A stretch of 64,000 nt of DNA. Origin: Thysanoteuthis rhombus. Lineage: Eukaryota > Mollusca > Cephalopoda > Oegopsida > Thysanoteuthidae. This document shows positions 47,331-58,619 of the stretch, in pieces. The position numbers and the translations under genes are program-made. Each line of letters begins with the position of its first letter. Position 1 is the stretch's first letter. The notes below the pieces were generated by a model. That model was not told where the DNA came from. It worked only from the letters and a program-made list of their open reading frames with translations, and made no database searches. The stretch is from positions 28,884,637 to 28,948,636 of the forward strand of contig OY735233.1 of assembly GCA_963457665.1 (NCBI GenBank), given 5' to 3'.

Positions 47331-50300
47331 ACCCGGCCATTATATCTTTACACTGCCCCCCCCCTGTTTTAGGAAACTAGACCAACTTTTTTTCTAATAT
47401 TAATGTGTTCTTTAACTTTACCCTTTTTTCCATATTAGCTGAAATCCTTTTGTTAATTAGCACCCAGTCTTTTCAACATTCACCACCATTTTTTCTATCA
47501 GTGTAAAGAGTGTTATTGAATAAATTTCATAAACAAATTGAATTAAACGCTATCTGATTCCCGTTTATCTATATTTTCAATCTCCTTTTTTGGACAGCAA
47601 TTTATTCTGCCCATTAAGCTTGGTATTTACTTTGGTGATTATAAATAGTAACATTTCTTTAAAGTTGTTTCCTGAATTGCATTTATTCGTAAATGCATAA
47701 AGAAATTTTTGATTTTGACTTATGAAATACGAAGCCACACCAACTGCGAAATGAATAGATTCATCAGTCAGATACTATTTTCTTTCAAAAGTAAGCAATA
47801 AAATACTGAGCACAAATCACGAATAAGATAAGTTATTTAACTTTGGTACAGATGAACACTTTCTAGAGGAATTTATCAAAGATTTCATCCCAATCTTAGG
47901 GAAAAAAGTAAAAACCAACATTTATGATCTCTTTTACCGTCGTTCAAGGTTAAAATGAGGAGCTATTCTAACCTTTTTTCTGAGATTTCTAATACTTAGT
48001 CTTTACGTATAATCAACTTGCAGTCTAAACTCAGAATTATGATTATACGTATAAGTTTTCGTCCATTGTTATTTCATATAGTCAGTTTTTGGAACATGAA
48101 TGCATATATGTTGAAATAGGATAATTTCTACAAATAAATAGAAATAACACAGATTCTTCTGAAGTGGTAAAGTTTAGAAAAATGAAGGCATCACAAGCAT
48201 TGCTCTGGTTCACAAACAGAGGTAAGTTTTAACTTTTTGAACGAAAGGAATTCTGTTAAAAAAGTACTTAACACTTACCAGCAGCAACGTAGTGCTTTTA
48301 AAAACTGCAATATTGCATAGTACTGATATTTGCAAGGTATTCGTTTTTTCAAAACATCGTGCATTCTCCAGAATTTTGAAACAAAAATAGCAAAATCAAT
48401 AGTTCCACTACCAGGTTGAGCTTTTAGAAAAATCCATAAAAGTTGAAAAGATGCAAAAAAGCTGAAATTTGGTAACTTATGGAAGGTGAACTGTCAAATG
48501 CTGGGAGAATAACCAGCATGTAAAATCGTCACATTCAGCAAAGAAAAGGTAAGTTTCGTTGTGATTTTCAAATTCTAGCAGATTACCCTGTCCAGGCCAT
48601 CCATAAGGAAGGAAAGGAAATTTGTCAGTGAATGAGGCCCTCACAGAAGACCAAAATGGCTTGTTAAAAGAGTATGAAAAGCCAGAGAGGTAAAGGAAGA
48701 ATAGTACCCATTACTATGACGAGTTATTAATGAGTACCGTAAGTAAAAAAAAAAAAAAAGTGGAAAACCAGAAGAAACACTGAATAGGACTAAAGCAGTG
48801 CAATTTATTTGTTTGAACCAGAGCTATCTTCACTTTTTGAATGTTTATACTTGTATGGAGATCGTCCGTTGCAGATGGATTGCACGATATCTATATGGCT
48901 GACTGACTGAATGGTTCTATGTGTCGTATCGGGTTATTCTCTTTGGAATGTAGCAGCTGGTTAAATAAATGAATTGGAATGTATTTAGTGATACTATATT
49001 GGAATAATTTTGGTGATTGTAAAAAACTGAGAAGTGTAGCTTCTAGAATCAACAATAAGAAATATTTGTTCATTTTGCTAATGATACATTAGTGATGCAG
49101 CAATCTGCTTGACATTAAGAGTAATAGAAAGGCATCAGAAACATTATTGTCATGAATAATAGCTCTTCAGCGCAAAGTCGGAACGTGTTAGGAGGTCGGT
49201 CGTATTGTGCGTTTAAATGACAGAAATAAATCTGTAGCTGTCTGCCCAGTGTTACTCCTGTGAAGTTTGCTGTCGCTACCATGGTGTGCGTCAATATTTA
49301 TGGACCCAGAGTGGATGCCAAACAGACGTCAAGAAATTGTTCACGGCACTATCTGATTAGCTGGAAAATATTCATGGTATTTTCTTCTTTTGCTACTGGA
49401 GATTTTATCCTCTTGCTTTGTAAAAACTACTTTTGTGATTTGACTCTCGGTCTTCAGAGACTGAAGATGGTCCCTACAAATGTAAGCAATGGTGACTAAT
49501 TGGCACCTGTAAAATAGATTCAGGAAGTAATATAAGGTAAAAACTTGATTCAAAATATCAAATTCATGTATCATTTCTCACATTTTAATCACAATACTGT
49601 CAGAAATGAGAAAGATTCTTAGGTAAAAACTTTTCAGGTTAGTAACATATTCGGTATTGGGGTATCACTTTTATACCCCTTCAATTTCTATTACTTGCAT
49701 AACTAGTGTTCTTTTATACGCGTTCTTCTTTTATTGCTTACACAACTGGTGTTCTGCTGATATGGGTTAGTAGGTGCCATAAGTGTCGATACAGTTTTAT
49801 AATTCATCCTCGATAGTACATGCAATCGATAACTTGCAATAGATTATCTTGTAATGAATTGCGGTACCTATTTTGACGTGAATACACAGGCTACTTTTCG
49901 GAGTTAATGGGTTAATAAGTAAGAGAGAAGAGCTGCAAAAAAATCCATGCTCATCTCACGAATTCTACCACTCAAATAAACCGATAGGCGCCCAGTCAGT
50001 CAAGTGTATATCTATTTATTTTACACTTTTGCTTTTCTTTTTTCTCACATCTTTGTGTACGTGCAATTTCTCCCATAGATGAGTAGATATACGATTTTTT
50101 TCGATTGAAAGTTAACTTTTTTCTACCAGGCATTAATTATAATCAAACTCTACAGCATTGAAACTCTCCTGCCAGGCATATTTTGTCCTTGGGATTCAAT
50201 CATATATATTTTGGGCTACGTAGTTTCAATGCAGTAGAGTTTGGTAATAAATTTTACTTGATAATAACTGTTTTGAATGTTTAACGTTCCACTAGAAATA

Positions 50301-50480
50301 CTAAAATATTGCTATATTAAGTCTGTGAGGAGAAAAAAGGTGCTAAGGCTGTCCTTATTTATGGATGATACTGTATTTCTTGACTCCTGTCTTTTCGTGT
50401 CATTCCTCTCAGGCATATCTAATAAAAATACACAGAAACTAACGTAGGCAAATAGAATAATATATACATAAACAAACATA
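47331..50480. other. No recognised feature
   Basis: About 3.1 kb of AT-rich DNA. A short frame at 49260-49400 has a faint similarity to the V-N-x-Y-G-P ... G-D-F motif of LINE endonucleases (MVCVNIYGP ... TGDF), which is too weak to call. An ATG with a good donor at 48183-48225 is discussed among the rejected items. Confidence 0.4.
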
Positions 50481-50484
50481 TAAT

Positions 50485-50486
<2 letters not shown>

Positions 50487-50523
<37 letters not shown>

Positions 50524-50572
50524 ACACACACACACATATATATATATATTTATATATATCATAATATAGATA

Positions 50573-50622
<50 letters not shown>

Positions 50623-50640
50623 ATATATAGTATAATGTAT
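50487..50640. repeat. (CA)n / (TA)n compound microsatellite
   Basis: CA runs interrupted by TACA, then TA runs with short unique pieces between. It produces spurious Val/Cys and Tyr/Ile frames on the minus strand. Confidence 0.95.
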
Positions 50641-50705
50641 ACATATACATATTGAAAAATGGATCTACCATGAGACAGGTGTCAGGTATTTTCTCTCTCT
50701 AATGT

Positions 50706-50708
<3 letters not shown>

Positions 50709-50798
<90 letters not shown>
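50709..50798. repeat. (TA)n microsatellite
   Basis: About 45 TA units. 50800-51175 shows no recognised feature other than being the upstream flank of NPF-3. Confidence 0.96.
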
Positions 50799-50800
<2 letters not shown>

Positions 50801-51175
50801 TAGAGATTGTGAGTGGAAAAGAGAATTTACCTCCGGGGGTGTTTTGTTTGAAATGTCAAATTTTCCTATATAAGAATTAATAGCAGTGCGAAGTGAAAAT
50901 GATTTCCTCTCTTCTAAATTTGACAGAAAGTGATAAGCGAAATGTGTGTCCCTTGAGATGTTTTCCGTGCCAGAGTTCGACAAGGATTATTCATTTACTA
51001 ACCCATTCTTTGGAGACCGAAAGTACTTTTATGTATTTTGTTTTCACTTGACCAAACCGTTGCCGCATGCAGAAAATACATGCAACCAAATTCAAATAGC
51101 CACCATTTTGTCTTGTGTATAAAAATGTAAATCTCATTACAATTGGTTTATCTGGACAATGGCTTCGGGATTGCA

Positions 51176-51183
51176 CGACGTCA
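51176..51183 (+). promoter_or_regulatory. CRE-like site upstream of NPF-3
   Basis: CGACGTCA differs at one base from the CREB/ATF site TGACGTCA. It lies about 77 bp upstream of the TATA element. Confidence 0.45.
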
Positions 51184-51259
51184 AATTACACCTACCTACA
51201 GACAATTGATTTAAAAATAAACACATGTCTTTGGCAGCTGACAATAAACGTTAGAGACT

Positions 51260-51270
51260 TATAAATATCG
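51260..51270 (+). promoter_or_regulatory. NPF-3 core promoter (TATA element)
   Basis: TATAAATATCG is identical over 11 bases to the NPF-1 promoter element, and likewise stands just above a short exon with a strong donor. Confidence 0.7.
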
Positions 51271-51289
51271 GTAAGTCATCGTCGAGAGG

Positions 51290-51352
51290 TGTTACTCCAA
51301 GAGAAACCATTCCTTTGAGACCTACCAGAAGATTCCAGTCCTGAAGAGACAG
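51290..51352 (+). other. NPF-3 exon 1 (non-coding 5' UTR)
   Basis: From about 30 bp past the TATA element to GAGACAG|GTAAGTG (GT at 51353). It would join the acceptor at 54990-54991, 19 nt before the NPF-3 start codon. It contains no ATG. Confidence 0.65.
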
Positions 51353-54300
51353 GTAAGTGAAGTTCCACGTTCTGTTGCTAAGAAAACAAGTATACTTCTA
51401 CCAAACTTTTTAATTTCTCTATTTCTCATTTAATTCTTTTTGTAAAATTTGTGCTTTAAGACGCTACAAATTTTGATACTTGATAATGGAATTTTGTCTC
51501 AAATATTATGTTCTACAATCTATCCCAGAATGACAATCTAATATTACAAATAAAATATCACAGAGAAATTTAGAATTATTTGGGACCTAAATCTCCCTCA
51601 ATATATTTCATCAGTAATAAATTATATTGATTACTTGAGATTATACTGTGTATCTCTGTAGTTTAGGGAAATTGAATCGATTATACAAAAATTTAAGAAA
51701 CAAGAACCATTAATTTAACGATGTATCCTCGATCTATACGTCCATATATGTGATTTCTGATTTCAAAGGGATTCTAAACAACGCAGTAGTAGCATTACTA
51801 GTTGTTCTAGTAGTTGCAGAAGGAGGGAAAGAATATGGGGATGGTTCATCCGAAATTCTGGCAACTAATGACACGATTAATAAGTTGAAATTAAAGTCAG
51901 TGTACCATTTTTATCGATATTTTCTTCTGAGGTCTTAGTGTATCGTTATCTTATTTGATAAGTGGACTTAAAATAAGTTTGTATATCATTTTCATCTACA
52001 AAATTATATCGAAATAGAAATGTTTAACCGGTTTTAGCAGTATTTTCAGACTGCTTTATCTATTACGAACGACACTTGGCAACATTGTAAAAAATCAAAT
52101 GCTTGGTACAATATCTATTGATCTGAACAGATTTAATGTCACACCTTTTTATGACCCCAAACCTTTTATGTCATGATCGCAGCAGGTAAATAAAACACCC
52201 CCTTCCTCTCTCTGTTGTTCATCGTAACTGGGACGGACTGACCAAAAAAGGCCTAGCGTGTCGACACATCTAAAAATCATAATTTTCAGACATTCATTCA
52301 TCTATGTCTGATAAGCTCCTGTGAGGAAAAGCCACTGTTTTTCATGTTTAAGAACTACATGAGAGATAAATATATTCTTTAAGAAAAAATGTCGTTCATT
52401 TGCTTTGCTGTTATTTTCGACTTGACTTTTTCAATTCAAGAGTTACCTTTTGCACAATCGTCTCCCACTGGTAAAAAACAATCAGCGTTGTCAATGGCTA
52501 AACATGGATCGTGGCAAATATATTCCAACTTTGTAGAGAGTCTACTTTGGACCTTATATGTTGTTAATGAATTAAATTGATAAATATTTCCATCTCAACT
52601 AAATCAGCATTGAATCTCGAGGTGATTGAGTAATTGAGTCAATGAAAGCATATCATGTATACAATTAGTAGGTGAGAAAAGCCTATTAAATATGTGAATC
52701 TGTATACATTTTGTAGATGTGTAAAAATCTTCGCTACTTGCCAAAGTATTTGAAACATGAAATGTAATGTGATTCTACACACCGTGATTCAATTCTGGAT
52801 TATCACCACGAATCATATCTAGTATCGGTTGTCCATGGCTGCATTTCTCAAATACACTGAAAGGGACATTCTCTTGCATCCGGTTATTAACTTTATAGTA
52901 CAAGAATTTTGACCAGACGTTCAAAAACCAAAATTGAAGAACTTATTTGTTTGGGGTTTCTTGATTTTATGCTTTATACATTCTTTCGATGTAGAACTTC
53001 TTCTATTTGTCACCTTGTGACATCAAAATGACATAAAAAACGCCGAGTTTAACGGTAACCTTACTATTAATCTCGGCGTTTGTTACCAGATTAGCCTTGT
53101 GCATTTCCAAATCAATATTCGACGAACATTCAGCATCCACAGTTGTTCTTCGATCTTGGTATCGGTCAGAAATATAACCAGAAGATCTCGGTCATCACGC
53201 ACTTTTGATCAATATTTACATTCATTAGACCCAGAAAAACGTTCTCATTGTATAGGCTCTAGATATTATAATCGAAATTCACTTAGCTTAGCATTTGGTG
53301 CACAGTAAGGATCAAAATCATTGCACAGAAGAAATATCCCATTCTACTAGATTGCTAACAATTACTCTCCAGACAGACCACTGTTTTGGCATTATTGTAT
53401 TTGTGTAGAGGAAAATTTAGACTACAGTAGTAGCGGTGATGATGATGGAATCATACGTGATATTCATTTTTTAATACGTTTTTGTCTGAGAAGTTATCAC
53501 TCTATCATGAAAATTTTCAGCTTTTGCAAATTAGTCTTGTGTTCTGTAGAATATCACCATGAAATTTAACATTGCGTTTCATGTTATAGAGGGCACAAGA
53601 ACTTGTCTTAGTGCAGTGCAAGCTATTGTCTTTGTATTCTTCATAATAGATAGCGTGTCAAAGTTGTTCCAATACGATCGGTGAGTCATAAACTATGCAG
53701 TGAAATATAAACTATCACAGTTACACACGTAAATACTTCAATAATGATAAAAAACGGTTTTATTTTACAAAGAAATTATGAATTTTTCTTCTTAATCTAC
53801 TTCTTTGTCTATGCACTAAATTCAGTGGTGAATATTAATCATATCGATCAAACATAATACAATGAGAGTAATATACACAGATGAGATAAACATTCAGCTA
53901 ATAACTAGGAGGCAGGCCTTGGCCTTATTGATTCATCCTCGTATTGTACTGTATTATTTGCTCTTATAGTTCCAGTACTCTCGTAAAAATGAATACTGAT
54001 GAGCAGTTCCTGCTCAATATATCAGGTATTTACGTAGCATCAAAGCAATCTCAGCAATCACTTGTCGAATAGTGTGTTCAGGGAAACCTTATAATCACAT
54101 TGTTCATGCTCATATTTCATGTTTTCAATAAAAAATCCGATTACAGACGACCTGGCAATTTTACAGTCATTTCTAAGTACTAAGTTTCCTCACTGACAGG
54201 ATATCAATATATCCACAAATTTCAACGTTACCAAGTTCTTTATGGTTTATCATTGCTGGGAACTTTTAGATCATTTCTAGCAAAGTTACCAGATGTAGTG

Positions 54301-54991
54301 AATGAGCCATTATTTTTTCCGTGTTAGTTGCGTCGTCTGCTAAGTGTCTTCTGAATTATTATGATGTTATAATCAAAAGTTATATTTGAAATCAAATTCT
54401 TTACTTTGTTATACTACCGCAAACAAGTCGTAGGTTATTTCATATAGTTTTCGGACTTTTTTGGTTTTTCATCATTTTTGTTCACCACAATGTTTTGACC
54501 AATATACTGTTAACTTTTCTGAAAAAAAAAAACAACAACAAAATGTCAAAATTGTACTTAAAACAGCAGAGATGAAAAAATTATGTCTAGAATAGTTAAA
54601 ATACTTGATCAGGACATGAGGAAACAACAACAGTGAGGGTTACGTAGGTTTAGTCAAGCCAGATATTATTGCTTTTCGTGTATATAAACAGTCTCCCAGA
54701 ACAGAAATCACAGATTGTTTATATTAAATTTTATATATTTATTTTTTCTTCTTCATAAGATTGTAGAATTTATTTTCCAAAAATCTCTAAAAGAAAGAAG
54801 AATTAATACACCAAAAACTTCCCTAATCATTTTGAATAACAGTAAAGCATATTTTTAAGCGTGGTTTGAAACAGTTTATCGCTGAAAGATCTTTCTGTTT
54901 ATTGCAGTAATTATTTCACACTTACAATTTTATAATAGATGTTGTCTGGAAAAATGAACGACAAAATTCTCCATTTTTTGTGTAATTGCAG
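51353..54991 (+). other. NPF-3 intron 1
   Basis: A 3.6 kb 5' UTR intron. It is AT-rich with several short frames (51750-51938, 52389-52580, 53099-53308) that lack splice context or recognisable motifs. No transposon motif is seen by eye. Confidence 0.55.
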
Positions 54992-55010
54992 CTATCAAAA
55001 TCTAAGCACC

Positions 55011-55269
55011 ATGCTGAATCCAATGCTGACCATCTTTTTTATCACTGTCATGTTAGCTGCGAATGTTTCTGGACAGAATGGATTGTTGGCTCCACCAAAC
55101 CGGCCTGGCGATTTGAAAAATCCAGGGGTTCTCAACAATTACTTAAAAGCCCTTAATGAATACCAAGATGCTCTTAGTCGTCCAAGGTAATCACTACTTG
55201 CTATACTATCTATGAGGCAGTCTGTAGCTTTATTGATCCGTTCTCTCATTATACAGCATTAATTGCTCT

Positions 55270-55311
<42 letters not shown>

Positions 55312-57205
55312 ACAGTTTTTTTCCAAATTTATTCCTGATTATTCGATTGATACGTTCTTGAGATATTTCTCCATCTTGCTGATGATATGTGGGTCATTCC
55401 CTATGAAACAGCCGTGAATGAATTCCCCCGATAAGTGTTTTCATTTTCTATGAAAATTTTCACCATACCTATCTATCTATCTATCTATGTGCATTAGAAA
55501 CCGTTAACTAAAATAGCCAATATTGGCCTCTTGAGTTTTTAAGTTGGTCTGGCTGGCTATATATTCATTCAGGCCGCGCCAATGAAGATAGAGGGATGAA
55601 AATTTACACATTTTCTCCTTTTTGTTTTGTTTAACCTTCCATAAATAGGTGTACAGTGTGGAGTTCAATTTGCAATGTGAGTTTATGCTAAATTGGCCTT
55701 TTAGTTTGTTTCCAGCAGTGTTCAACCCTTTTTTAAAATTCAGACATTTTAGTGATCACTGCCCAACAAGAGGCAAGAAGTAACTCATTTATCATCATTT
55801 TTTCGAATTTTGCATTTGATCATCCCCAGCACTGCATACAGCCAAAGATGTTGGTCACATGACGGTTTCTACTGACTGACTGACCAAACATGTTTCCGTT
55901 ATCATTCGAAGGATTTTAATCTTTATGTCTGATTCATATTTCAGGTTTGGCCGAAGTCTCAACAAAAGACTTTCATTCAATGAATTTTCTAACAATCTTC
56001 CAGAACAAATCGGTAAGATATAACTCTATTTCCTGACAAATATTTACGTACACACCACGTGTTCTATTCCATTCTATCTTAATTCTTTTTTTCTTTCAAA
56101 CATATGGTGCTTTCCTCTTTTGGGTTCCGAGGTGACTTTTAAAACGTATTATGCTTTGCAGGTTTTACTGCAGTTCATGAGGTGTGTTGCATCACTGTTT
56201 GAGACACTTTTCTGGTCTTTTATAGGGAAGTAAGGTTGATTCTTCAGCGGGTTAAACGCAAAAAGTTCCACGGAAAGTCTCATATTGCCAAACGCTTATC
56301 CGACATGAATATAACTCTTTTAGTGTCTGCAACCATTAATTGAGCGATAAACAAGAAGCAAGTTTTGAGAGTTTCTTTTCTGAGTCAGTGGTATTGTCAA
56401 AGACCAAGGGGCAGTGAACTATGGGTTGTATTGGATAGGCAGACACATAAATTAATTAACAAAATAGGCATGGGTGTACATGCATATAAATATGTAGAGT
56501 TTTTGTTTTATTTTATCCGTTTTTTTCCTTTTCTCTCGCTTCGAAACACGTCTGATGTTCCTGTTTATCAGAGTGCAAATGTTGTTAGTCTACAAATAGT
56601 TATTTTGATTACAAAACTTTTTTTCTCACTGACCAACATGTCAAATCTTCCTGGCTGTTAGATTTCAATCAAGAACAGAATTCTGATGAGGTGTTCACGT
56701 ACCACTGAAAAGGAAATCACAGATGGAAAGGGGGTACTGAGGGGAGAACTGCTGATAAGGGATAGACCTCTGAAATATAAACTGCAGATGAGACGGGTCC
56801 ACTGAAAGGGAAATTTGGATCACAGTTAGGAACAATTTTAATCTATAAGCCCAGGCCCTTGAACGCTCATGACGTTGATTAACATTAATCAGGAGAATTG
56901 ATTAAAAAAATATGTATATCTGCTCTTTGATACAAAAAAAAAGGAAAATATCATTGAAAGGGAAACCGAGGAAATTGATTAAAAATACTAAATGACGTCA
57001 ATTAACTGGGGACAATTGATTAAGAAAAAGAATAAATGACACACAAAGTGAGTTTCAGGGATAGATATTGGACACATCTAAAAACGTTTGTAATCAAGGC
57101 TGCCTTTGGTAAATAAGCCACATAGAAACAATTTATATATATGATTACAAGAATCATTGTTTGATTATGTTTGCAGTACACCCACATAGATGTGTTTTAT
57201 CTCAA

Positions 57206-57283
<78 letters not shown>

Positions 57284-57397
57284 TTGTGTTGGGTATATTC
57301 TACCGATCAAATAAAGGTCTAGATTTAATTTTGTACGAGTGAGTGCGTCTGTGAAATCCGTATATTTTAGTGTACAGTCTCTCTCTCTCTCACTCAC

Positions 57398-57435
<38 letters not shown>

Positions 57436-58044
57436 ACACAATCACATATTTTTATGTATGTACGTAGTGGTCACACACAATATCTCATTAGTTATTAAAG
57501 CATACTTTTATATGGTTTTACTTGTGTGTTCGTTTCTATATGCTCCATGAATATGATTTTACTCTAGGATGTTTTATTCAAATGTTTTAGTCAAACTCTG
57601 AATAAGTTTCAGGACTATAGACCAACTTCTTCCCTTTTCACAGCTCTCCAAAGATCATAATATTTTGGGGGTAACGAAGATTCAAAGTTTTTCATCAATC
57701 TCATATGCTGCTATAGGTATGAATAGAGTATAGCAATGTACATAAATATGAATGAATTGAAAAATGAGAAGCTGACAAAGAATAATGAAATCTAATAATG
57801 TTCGTCAACTTTCATGCTTGGGCATGACTTTCTATAATAATGATGTTGGCATATTATTCAAGTTCTTTATTTCCTCGATATACTTTATGTCTATGTAGAA
57901 ATTTTACATGATAGCAAAAGTAATCACTTCGGTTTCTGATTTAAGCTTAGACATTTCGAGAACATTTTTCTCTGTTGATTTTCATGACGTGTCAAAATGG
58001 TGTTTGCCTTTCTATTGATATCTGATTTTTTTCTTTCAGACTAA
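55011..58044 (+). CDS. NPF-3: long-form neuropeptide F prepropeptide (three coding exons)
   Basis: Predicted 82-residue secreted precursor. Exon 55011-55186 encodes the signal peptide MLNPMLTIFFITVMLAANVS (cleavage probably after Gly21), then QNGLLAPPNRPGDLKNPG and VLNNYLKALNEYQDALSRP. The Arg codon is split AG|G. Exon 55945-56012 continues F-G-R-SLNKRLSFNEFSNNLPEQI, and exon 58040-58044 supplies one Asp and TAA. The predicted peptide has 39 residues, ends DALSRPRF-amide, and carries the APPNRP proline-rich N-terminus and L-x-x-Y-L-x-A-L-N-E-Y helix typical of invertebrate NPF. Acceptors are TTTGTGTAATTGCAG, TCATATTTCAG and TTTTTTCTTTCAG, and donors AAG|GTAATC and TCG|GTAAGA. The second dibasic, NKR, would release a C-terminal flanking peptide. 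An ATG upstream at 54939 lies in intron 1, so the start at 55011 is preferred. There is no decay, and it is probably the orthologue of other molluscan NPFs. Confidence 0.93.
55271..55311. repeat. (CTAT)n microsatellite
   Basis: About ten units in NPF-3 intron 2. A shorter tract of the same unit is at 55467-55488. Confidence 0.95.
55500..55840 (+). repeat. Dispersed repeat R2, longest copy, in NPF-3 intron 2
   Basis: The left block (AATAGCCAATATTGGCCTCT ... GCTGGCTATATATTCAT) matches 45510-45610. The right block (GAGTTCAATTTGCAATGTGA ... TTTATGCTAAATTGG ... ACTGCCCAA) matches 34226-34340. The two blocks are one repeat here and are found separately elsewhere. Confidence 0.72.
57207..57281. repeat. 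(CA)n / (TA)n compound microsatellite
   Basis: About 17 CA units followed by about 20 TA units. Confidence 0.96.
57378..57433. repeat. (CT)n microsatellite
   Basis: CT units with ACTCA and TAT interruptions. Confidence 0.94.
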
Positions 58045-58200
58045 TTGAACATCAAGAGAAAATGACAGTCAAGAAAATCCCAAACACTAGGAAAACGAAA
58101 AGCCTCGTGCCCAGCGACATTTTTTCTGAAACGCTTTAATTCATCCGAATGTTTAACTTTTATTCAACTCATTAGAAAAAATAAATAAGATTACCTTCAC
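58045..58200 (+). other. NPF-3 3' UTR with poly(A) signal
   Basis: The sequence after the stop is unique and ends with AATAAATAAG at about 58180-58189. Cleavage is expected near 58200. This is almost exactly where the opposite-strand open frame below ends. Confidence 0.6.
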
Positions 58201-58581
58201 TTATTGTAGTTTTGTTATTGTCCTTTGTATTGTATACTGCTCATATTTGAAATTTATATTTGGAAGTGACTTACTAAACACTTGATTCCGCACTGCTGCA
58301 AGCAAGACCGGAGGTAAGCCGGATTTCTCTGCCAGCATGTTGCTTTCAAGAATATGGGTGTCTTCCCAAAATCCTAGTTGACAGTACACACCTAGTGTCA
58401 TTATATAAATAAAGAGTATTCTATCAAATGGTGAATATAGCCTTTCTATTAAAGCACTGAGTTCAATTAACAGAGAGCGACAAAGCTGATAACCGTTCGT
58501 CTCCTCTATCTGATGTAATGCATTCCTTACCAACAATCGTGTAGCGGTGAGTCCTGGAAGACACTCGCCGTAGGAGGAGAA
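58201..58581 (-). CDS. Unidentified exon-like open frame, convergent with NPF-3
   Basis: An open frame of about 126 codons between stops. An acceptor-like TGTCTTCCAG lies inside it at about 58555, so a terminal exon could start near 58554 with LTATRLLVRNALHQIEE, then LCRSLLIELSALIERLYSPF and GVYCQLGFWEDTHILESNML, ending in TAA at 58201. There is no early Met, so it would need upstream exons at higher coordinates, or it is a relic. The residue composition looks like a real alpha-helical protein, not a shadow of repeats, but I do not recognise a family. If real, it is tail-to-tail with NPF-3 and the 3' ends nearly touch. Confidence 0.4.
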   Translation of the reverse strand, partial: FSSYGECLPGLTATRLLVRNALHQIEETNGYQLCRSLLIELSALIERLYSPFDRILFIYIMTLGVYCQLGFWEDTHILESNMLAEKSGLPPVLLAAVRNQVFSKSLPNINFKYEQYTIQRTITKLQ

Positions 58582-58619
58582 CTATTCTTCACTAGCACTG
58601 GGAAAACCATCTTCATAAA

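Larger units (their letters stand above)
56013..58039 (+). other. NPF-3 intron 3
   Basis: A 2 kb intron between the Gln-Ile and the final Asp codon. It holds CA/TA and CT microsatellites and otherwise nothing recognised. A 98-codon frame (56365-56661) has no motif or splice context. Confidence 0.6.

Noticed and set aside
48183-48225. Short ATG exon MKASQALLWFTNR followed by a good donor (GAG|GTAAGT)
   Set aside because: No promoter, no hydrophobic leader and no linked exon. As a second exon of the 44041 candidate its frame would run into a stop. Probably chance.
49260-49500. Possible LINE endonuclease fragment (VNIYGP ... GDF)
   Set aside because: Only two short motif-like matches at the wrong spacing, and no supporting RT or 3' end nearby.
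51750-51938. Hydrophobic frame in NPF-3 intron 1 as a possible secreted peptide
   Set aside because: The ATG is followed by charged residues before the hydrophobic run, with no acceptor before it, no donor after it, and no processing sites.
54939-55190. Longer NPF-3 start at 54939
   Set aside because: The added residues are followed by a strong acceptor (TTTGTGTAATTGCAG) at 54991, and only the Met at 55011 is directly followed by a proper signal peptide.
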